From Hyphomonas sp. (lineage in GTDB: Bacteria > Pseudomonadota > Alphaproteobacteria > Caulobacterales > Hyphomonadaceae): DNA of 10,337 nt. The notes under the pieces were generated by a model. It worked only from the letters and a program-made list of their open reading frames with translations. It ran no database searches and was not told the origin of the DNA. Within the stretch, counting starts at the first letter, position 1; each line of letters begins with the position of its first letter. Shown one piece after another: positions 5,878-10,337 of the stretch. The position numbers and the translations under genes were made by a program. The stretch lies in contig DNFL01000105.1 of the NCBI GenBank assembly GCA_003486945.1, positions 532-10,868 of the forward strand, written 5' to 3'.

Positions 5878-6873
5878 TCAGCCCAGCTTCTCCGCCGCCC
5901 GTTCCGCGAAATAGGTAATCACGCCCGCCGCGCCCGCGCGCTTGAAGCACATCAGCGTTTCCATCATCACGCGGTCGCCGTCGATCCAGCCGTTCTGCGC
6001 CGCCGCCATGATCTGCGCGTATTCGCCGGAGACCTGATAGGCCAGCGTCGGTACGCCGAACGTGCTCGACACCCGCTGCACGATGTCCAGATAGGGCAGG
6101 CCGGGTTTCACCATCACCATGTCCGCGCCCTCGGCGAGATCGAGCGCCACTTCGCGCAGCGCTTCGTCCGTGTTCGAAGGATCCTGCTGGTACGTTTTCT
6201 TGTCGCCCTTCAGTGCCGCTGCCGAGCCAATGGCTTCGCGGTAGGGGCCGTAGAAGCCGCTCGCATACTTGGCGGCATAGGCGAGGATCATCGCATGCGT
6301 GAAGCCCTCTTCCTCCAACGCCGCGCGGATCGCGCCGATGCGCCCGTCCATCATGTCTGACGGCGCGACCACATCCGCGCCTGCGCCAACATGCACCAGC
6401 GCTTGGCGAACCAGCCGCTCCACCGTCGCATCGTTCGGAATGGTGCCATCCTCGTCCAGTAACCCGTCATGGCCGTGCGAGGTATAGGCATCCAGGGCAA
6501 CGTCCGTGATCAGACCAACTTCCGGCGCCGCATCCTTCATCGCCTTCAGCGCGCGCGGCACGAGGCCGTCCGGCGAGAGCGCACCCTTGCCTTCGGCATC
6601 TTTGCCCTCCGGCCCGATATACGGAAACACCGCGATCGCCGGAATGCCCAGCGCCTTCGCCCGCTTCGCCGCCAGCGCGGCCTCCTTCACGGACAATCGG
6701 TCTACACCCGGCAGCGAGGCGATCGGCACGCGGCCCTCGCCATCATGCACGAACACGGCCCAGACAAGGTCGGCCGGCGTCAGCACCGTTTCGGCGACAA
6801 GGCTGCGGACCCACGGCGCCTGCCGCAGGCGGCGCATCCGGGTGGCGGGGAAGGATTGCGGAAACTCGGTCAT
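5878..6873 (-). CDS. hemB: Delta-aminolevulinic acid dehydratase (porphobilinogen synthase)
   Basis: HemB condenses two 5-aminolevulinate molecules to porphobilinogen, the second common step of haem and tetrapyrrole synthesis, in the cytosol. The 331-aa protein has the family's TIM-barrel landmarks: R-R-L-R at 14-17 in the N-terminal arm, VFPYIG (82-87), DVALDAYTSHGHDG (124-137), APSDMMDGRI (170-179), AYAAKYASGFYGPYREA (198-214) with K202, and MVMVKPGLPYLD with the Schiff-base lysine K256. The zinc-binding cysteines of the E. coli and animal enzymes are replaced by A126, D128 and D136, the Mg2+-type pattern. The ATG at 6873 (MTEFPQ) is chosen because AGGAAGG precedes it and it matches the family N-terminus; a 40-residue upstream extension would overlap the GNAT gene. 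hemB follows that gene by 29 bp on the same strand. Confidence 0.97.
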   Translation of the reverse strand: MTEFPQSFPATRMRRLRQAPWVRSLVAETVLTPADLVWAVFVHDGEGRVPIASLPGVDRLSVKEAALAAKRAKALGIPAIAVFPYIGPEGKDAEGKGALSPDGLVPRALKAMKDAAPEVGLITDVALDAYTSHGHDGLLDEDGTIPNDATVERLVRQALVHVGAGADVVAPSDMMDGRIGAIRAALEEEGFTHAMILAYAAKYASGFYGPYREAIGSAAALKGDKKTYQQDPSNTDEALREVALDLAEGADMVMVKPGLPYLDIVQRVSSTFGVPTLAYQVSGEYAQIMAAAQNGWIDGDRVMMETLMCFKRAGAAGVITYFAERAAEKLG

Positions 6874-6902
6874 GCGCCTTCCTAGCGCCAAATCCGCCCG
6901 GC

Positions 6903-7445
6903 TCACAACCAGCCGGTGCGCCGCACCATGAAGCAGCGCTTCGACACGTCCAGCCCATTGGCCGCCTGCGAAGCTTCGATCTGCAGCATCCACTCCTCGA
7001 ACTGCCGCCTCGGCAGCTCGCGAAAGCCCTGCGTGCGGTAAAACGGCCCGTTCCAGGCAAGGTCGCGGAAGGTCGACAGTGTCACCGATTTCAGCCCCCG
7101 CCGCCCGGCGTCGCGGAACACATGATCCATCAGCGCCGCGCCCAGCCCCTTGCGCCCATGCGCGGGGTCCACACTGATCTGGTCGAGATAGAGGGAATTG
7201 CCGCGCACGGAGGTCAGCGCAAAGCCCACCGCGTCGCCCTTGCAGCGCACCGCCGTCAGGTGGCCCGGCGCCATGGCCGCCTCCAGCGCCTCCACGGGCA
7301 CATGGTCGCTCAGCGCCTCTTCCGGCAGGTATCCGGTGCCTGAAAACAGCTTGCTGGCGGCAAGGTCTGCAAACACGAGATCGGCCACATCCTCCGGCGC
7401 TGCCGGGGTGATCGTGTATCCGTCGGGCAGGCGGCGAGTTGACAT
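6903..7445 (-). CDS. GNAT family N-acetyltransferase
   Basis: This is an acyl-CoA-dependent acetyltransferase of the GNAT fold (180 aa); its acceptor is unknown. After a YTITPAAPEDV opening typical of GNAT beta-1/alpha-1, the core strand YLDQISVDP (86-94) leads to the CoA pyrophosphate-binding loop GRKGLGAAL (97-105, the R/Q-x-x-G-x-G/A motif). The C-terminal signature WNGPFYRTQGF (131-141), with the tyrosine often used as general acid, completes the fold. ATG at 7445 (MSTRRLPDGY) is preferred. An in-frame TTG at 7505 would run through the whole divergent intergenic region and into the neighbouring start. The ribosome site is weak. It lies 29 bp upstream of hemB and is probably co-transcribed; nothing shows a functional link to haem synthesis. 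Confidence 0.9.
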   Translation of the reverse strand: MSTRRLPDGYTITPAAPEDVADLVFADLAASKLFSGTGYLPEEALSDHVPVEALEAAMAPGHLTAVRCKGDAVGFALTSVRGNSLYLDQISVDPAHGRKGLGAALMDHVFRDAGRRGLKSVTLSTFRDLAWNGPFYRTQGFRELPRRQFEEWMLQIEASQAANGLDVSKRCFMVRRTGWL

Positions 7446-7504
7446 AAGGGCAGGCTCTATTCCATTCCGGGCGAGAGACCTATCGGGATTGGGACGGATT
7501 GCCA
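7446..7504. promoter_or_regulatory. Divergent promoter region, GNAT gene / acyl-CoA dehydrogenase
   Basis: Only 59 bp separate the two divergent ATGs at 7445 and 7505, so promoters for both directions must lie here or reach into the coding ends. No strong ribosome site is visible on either side, which suggests short leaders. I found no clear palindrome or -35/-10 pair; the call rests on gene layout. Confidence 0.4.
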
Positions 7505-8644
7505 ATGAGCCTGTTGTTCACAGATGAGCGCGCAATGATCCGCGACATGGCGGCCAAATTTGCCGCCGACCAGCTCGCCCCCCATTCCGAGGCGTGGGAC
7601 AGGGACAGCCATTTCCCGGTAGATGTGATCCGCAGCGCCGCCGAACTCGGCTTCGCGGGCATCTATGTGAAGGAAGATGTCGGCGGCTCCGGCCTGACGC
7701 GCACCGATGCAGCGATCATCTTCGAACAGCTCTCCTATGGCGACGTCTCCACCGCCGCCTTTATCTCCATCCACAACATGGCCTCGTGGATGATCGACAC
7801 GTTCGGTTCGGATGCCCAGCGCAAGGCCTGGCTGCCGCGCCTCACCACGATGGAGCTGATCGCCTCCTACTGCCTCACCGAACCCGGCGCAGGCTCCGAC
7901 GCTGCCAGCCTCAAGACTAAGGCCGTGAAAGACGGCGACGATTACGTCATCACCGGCACCAAACAGTTCATCTCCGGCGCCGGCACCTCGGATGTCTATG
8001 TTCTGATGGCGCGAACGACAGACGACGGAGCAAAAGGCGTCTCCGCCTTCATCATCGAGAAAGACACCCCCGGTCTCTCCTTCGGCGCGAATGAGCGCAA
8101 GATGGGCTGGAAATCCCAGCCGACGCGGCAAGTCATCCTCGACGGTGTGCGCGTGCCCGCCGCAAATCGCATCGGCGAAGAAGGCCACGGCTTCCGCTTC
8201 GCCATGGCGGGGCTTGATGGCGGGCGCCTCAACATCGCCGCCTGCGCCCTAGGCGGCGCCCAACTCGCGCTCGACAAGGCCGTCGCCTATGCGAAAGACC
8301 GCAAACAGTTCGGCAAGGCCATCGCCGATTTCCAGAACACCCAGTTCAAACTTGCCGACATGGAAACCGAGCTGCAGGCCGCCCGCCTGATGCTCTACGA
8401 AGCCGCCGGCCGCCTCGATGGCAAGACACCGGATGCCGGCCGCTGGTGCGCGATGGCGAAGCGGTTCGTCACCGATACGGCGTTCAAGGTCGCCAACGAC
8501 GCCCTGCAAATCCACGGCGGCTATGGCTACCTCGCCGATTACCACGTTGAGCGCATCGTCCGTGACCTGAGGGTCCACCAGATCCTCGAAGGCACCAACG
8601 AGATCATGCGCGTGATCATCAGCCGCGACATGCTCAAGGGCTAA
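7505..8644 (+). CDS. Isobutyryl-CoA dehydrogenase (acyl-CoA dehydrogenase family)
   Basis: This FAD enzyme oxidises a short branched acyl-CoA; the best match is isobutyryl-CoA to methacrylyl-CoA in valine breakdown, with electrons going to ETF. The 379-aa length is standard. It shows ISIHNMASWMIDTFG (88-101), the FAD-binding YCLTEPGAGSDAAS (122-135), GTKQFISGAG (151-160), GWKSQPTR (201-208), LDGGRLNIAACALG (237-250), RKQFG (266-270), QIHGGYGYL (335-343) and the catalytic base E362 in RVHQILEGTNEIMR. The SIHNM, GWxSQPTR and RVHQILEG stretches are those I recall from human ACAD8, which favours isobutyryl-CoA over butyryl-CoA as substrate; this is memory-based, not an alignment. ATG 7505 is chosen over TTG 7499. 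The sulfotransferase-like gene starts 6 bp after its stop. Confidence 0.93.
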   Translation: MSLLFTDERAMIRDMAAKFAADQLAPHSEAWDRDSHFPVDVIRSAAELGFAGIYVKEDVGGSGLTRTDAAIIFEQLSYGDVSTAAFISIHNMASWMIDTFGSDAQRKAWLPRLTTMELIASYCLTEPGAGSDAASLKTKAVKDGDDYVITGTKQFISGAGTSDVYVLMARTTDDGAKGVSAFIIEKDTPGLSFGANERKMGWKSQPTRQVILDGVRVPAANRIGEEGHGFRFAMAGLDGGRLNIAACALGGAQLALDKAVAYAKDRKQFGKAIADFQNTQFKLADMETELQAARLMLYEAAGRLDGKTPDAGRWCAMAKRFVTDTAFKVANDALQIHGGYGYLADYHVERIVRDLRVHQILEGTNEIMRVIISRDMLKG

Positions 8645-8650
8645 CTGGCC

Positions 8651-9442
8651 GTGCCCAGAATCCGGATGAAGCAGGACAACCTGAACCAGCGCAATGCTGA
8701 GTTCGCGCAGGCGCCGCTGCGCGCGCCGGTCTTCCTCAACTCCGTCCCGAAAAGCGGCACCCACCTCTTGCGCAACATCCTGCGCATGTTCGTGCCGGTC
8801 GCCCAGCAATACCATGACACCTTCGTCCAGCTGCCAAACCTCGCCCAGCATGCCGGCCCGGCATTCGGCCCTGCAGAGCCAAAGCTCAGCTGGGGGCATC
8901 TTCTGTTCTCAGACGAATCCGCGATCGCAACCCGCGCTGCCCGCCACATCCTTCTGGTGCGCGATCCCAACACATGGGTCCTCGCCCGCGCGCGCTTCTA
9001 CGCCTCCGAAAATTTCGATGCCGGCCTGCAGCTTCTGAAAGGGCAGGAGGTTTCGTCCGAAGCACTGCTCAACGTGATGATCTTCGGCCTCCATGGCAAA
9101 GTGCCGGCGATGCAGGACGTTTACACGTTCAACGCCGCCGCCTGGCTCGGCACCGGCGTTTGCCTCTGCCGCTACGAGGATATCGCTCGCCATCTGAGCA
9201 ATATCGACAGCCCGGAAACAGAAGCCTGGTTCCGCAACCTGCTCGAAGCCTGCGGCATCACCATGCCCGCCGACTGGAAGGCGCGCGTCCTCATCGGCGC
9301 AGACCGCAAGCAGAGCGCCACTGCCCGCGAAAACCTGCAAGTCGACGAAGGCCGCATCCCGGCAACGCTCCCCGAGGCGCAGAAACGACTCATTGAAGTC
9401 GCCATGCCCGGCATGCGCGCCTTGCTCGGCTACACGGATTGA
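8651..9442 (+). CDS. Sulfotransferase-family protein (PAPS-dependent type)
   Basis: This is a 263-aa cytosolic protein with the two cofactor signatures of PAPS-dependent sulfotransferases. The 5'-phosphosulfate loop is VFLNSVPKSGTHLLRNIL (27-44), with K34, S35, G36 and T37. The 3'-phosphate-binding segment is HILLVRDPNTWVLARARFYA (99-118), with R104-D105-P106 and S119. Helical regions follow, including FNAAAWLGTGVCLCRYEDI, matching the family's conserved 'xxRYEDL' position. The acceptor is unknown. The start is uncertain: GTG 8651, 6 nt after the dehydrogenase stop, or ATG 8666; neither has a convincing ribosome site. Translational coupling to the upstream dehydrogenase is likely, though no shared pathway is apparent. 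The 3' end faces the SDR gene with 12 bp between. Confidence 0.82.
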   Translation: MPRIRMKQDNLNQRNAEFAQAPLRAPVFLNSVPKSGTHLLRNILRMFVPVAQQYHDTFVQLPNLAQHAGPAFGPAEPKLSWGHLLFSDESAIATRAARHILLVRDPNTWVLARARFYASENFDAGLQLLKGQEVSSEALLNVMIFGLHGKVPAMQDVYTFNAAAWLGTGVCLCRYEDIARHLSNIDSPETEAWFRNLLEACGITMPADWKARVLIGADRKQSATARENLQVDEGRIPATLPEAQKRLIEVAMPGMRALLGYTD

Positions 9443-9454
9443 ACCGCCGCTGCC

Positions 9455-10303
9455 TCAATGGCGCGGCGTTCTGCTCCGTATCCTGTCAAACCCTTCCCGG
9501 ATGGTCGCGAACCGCGCCTCGATAAAGGGTTCGAACTGCAGGTCCGTGAAGATGTGCGGCCAGTCATTCTCGATAGCCTCGCGCACCAGCTCGCCGACAT
9601 AAAGCGGATCAATCCCGTGGGCGATGGCGTCTGCCGCGCTCTGGATCAGCTCCGTCTGCACGACATCAGGCTCGCGCTCCGGAATCTTGCCGGCAAACCG
9701 GTCCGGAATGTTGCGGGTGGATTCCATGATCCGTGTCCGGATGAAACCGGGGCAGAGCACCGAAACGCCGATCCTCTTCGGCGCCAGCTTCGGCCGCAGC
9801 CCCTCAGACAGCGCCACCACACCGAACTTCGTCACATCATAGGAAGGGTTCGTCGCCGCGATCATGCCCGCAATCGAAGCGGTCGAGACAATCTGCCCGC
9901 CTTCGCCATGTTTCTCGATCAGGGGCCCGAAAATCTCGATGCCCCAGATCACCGACCAGAGGTTCACGCCCATCACCCAGTTCCAGCCCGCATCATTCCA
10001 GGTGCCATAGTCGCCCCCGCCGCCCACGCCGGCATTGTTGACGAGAATGTGCACCTTGCCGAATGTCGCAATCGTCTCGTCGGCGGCGCGGTGCAGGTTA
10101 TCCTTCAGCGATACGTCTGCCACCACGCCCGCCACATCCGCATTCGTCGCCTTGAGGCCCGCTACCGCCGCGTCCAGCGCCGCCTTCTCGATATCGCACA
10201 GCATCACCTTCACGCCCGCCTGCGCCAGCGCGGTCGCAATGCCCAGCCCGATGCCGGAAGCCGCCCCGGTCACGAACGCAGTTTTTCCCTCTAGATGCTT
10301 CAC
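9455..10303 (-). CDS. SDR family NAD(P)-dependent oxidoreductase
   Basis: This is a classical short-chain dehydrogenase/reductase of 282 aa; its alcohol/ketone substrate is unknown. The Rossmann fold begins at residue 7 with KTAFVTGAASGIGLGIA, giving the glycine motif TGxxxGIG at 12-19. D37 at the end of strand 2 suggests NAD(H). NNAGVGGGG is at 89-97, catalytic N114 lies in GVNLWSVIWG, S143 in STASIAG, and the catalytic pair is Y155-x3-K159. CPGFIRT follows. The C-terminus (about 200-282), ending in basic residues, is longer than in minimal SDRs of about 250 aa. The start is GTG (10301-10303), backed by GGGAGGA 4 nt upstream. It is convergent with the sulfotransferase gene. Its promoter lies beyond the true end of the contig. 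Confidence 0.94.
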   Translation of the reverse strand: MKHLEGKTAFVTGAASGIGLGIATALAQAGVKVMLCDIEKAALDAAVAGLKATNADVAGVVADVSLKDNLHRAADETIATFGKVHILVNNAGVGGGGDYGTWNDAGWNWVMGVNLWSVIWGIEIFGPLIEKHGEGGQIVSTASIAGMIAATNPSYDVTKFGVVALSEGLRPKLAPKRIGVSVLCPGFIRTRIMESTRNIPDRFAGKIPEREPDVVQTELIQSAADAIAHGIDPLYVGELVREAIENDWPHIFTDLQFEPFIEARFATIREGFDRIRSRTPRH

Positions 10304-10307
10304 GTAT

Positions 10308-10314
10308 TCCTCCC
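10308..10314 (-). promoter_or_regulatory. Ribosome binding site deciding a GTG start
   Basis: GGGAGGA on the minus strand lies 4 nt before the GTG of the SDR gene. It is the strongest reason to accept GTG as the start, and the encoded N-terminus (MKHLEGKTAFVTG) fits classical SDRs. Confidence 0.75.
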
Positions 10315-10322
10315 GGAGTTTT

Positions 10323-10337
10323 AGATCGGAAGAGCGT
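10323..10337. other. Illumina adapter remnant (artefact, not genomic)
   Basis: The last 15 bases, AGATCGGAAGAGCGT, are identical to the start of the Illumina TruSeq universal adapter read-through sequence. A chance exact match of 15 bases precisely at a contig end is very unlikely. Genomic sequence should be taken to end at about 10322. Confidence 0.95.

Noticed and set aside
6874..6993. A 40-residue N-terminal extension of HemB
   Set aside because: It would overlap the GNAT gene and does not resemble HemB. ATG 6873 has AGGAAGG directly upstream.
9458..10294. A 278-codon plus-strand open frame opposite the SDR gene
   Set aside because: It is the antisense shadow of a textbook SDR. Its composition is Arg/His-rich and there is no domain.

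Overview
This is a GC-rich, densely coding chromosomal segment. It most likely comes from an alphaproteobacterium, plausibly Hyphomonadaceae/Caulobacterales. That placement is an inference from gene content: a Bpt-type N-end-rule transferase, a motB gene with no motA beside it, a 2-oxoacid-type TRAP transporter and a HemB lacking the zinc cysteines. No phylogeny was computed. Eleven complete genes and one partial gene are supported, all housekeeping or general metabolism. I see no phage, IS, CRISPR, tRNA or rRNA signal.

Left third (1-3474, all minus strand): a tripartite TRAP uptake operon reading leftward, dctP (Tat-exported binding protein), dctQ (small permease) and dctM (large permease, cut by the window start). 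bpt lies just upstream on the same strand and may be co-transcribed with it. The binding protein resembles the TakP/FcbT1 type, suggesting uptake of a 2-oxo acid, lactate or similar monocarboxylate. Next comes a stand-alone motB (3575-4264, minus) with a probable intrinsic terminator after it.

Centre (4265-7445): a 135-bp divergent intergenic region carrying two short perfect inverted repeats separates motB from a rightward pair, a 3-hydroxyisobutyrate-dehydrogenase-family reductase and a DUF1801 protein. These face hemB (minus strand), and a double-hairpin repeat fills the convergent gap. hemB follows a GNAT acetyltransferase gene in a two-gene unit.

Right third (7446-10337): a 59-bp divergent promoter region, then an isobutyryl-CoA dehydrogenase (valine catabolism) closely followed by a sulfotransferase-like gene, convergent with an SDR oxidoreductase on the minus strand. 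The last 15 bases match the start of the Illumina TruSeq adapter and are almost certainly a sequencing artefact, so the real contig ends about 10322.

Functionally, the TRAP system would bring in small organic acids. Isobutyryl-CoA dehydrogenase, and possibly the hydroxyisobutyrate-dehydrogenase-like enzyme, would act in branched-chain amino-acid or organic-acid catabolism. HemB supplies tetrapyrroles, MotB powers flagellar rotation and Bpt tags proteins for ClpS/ClpAP degradation. I found no convincing new multi-gene system. The points most worth a second look are the adapter tail, the paired hairpin element, the extra membrane segment of DctQ, the operator-like repeats and the orphan sulfotransferase.
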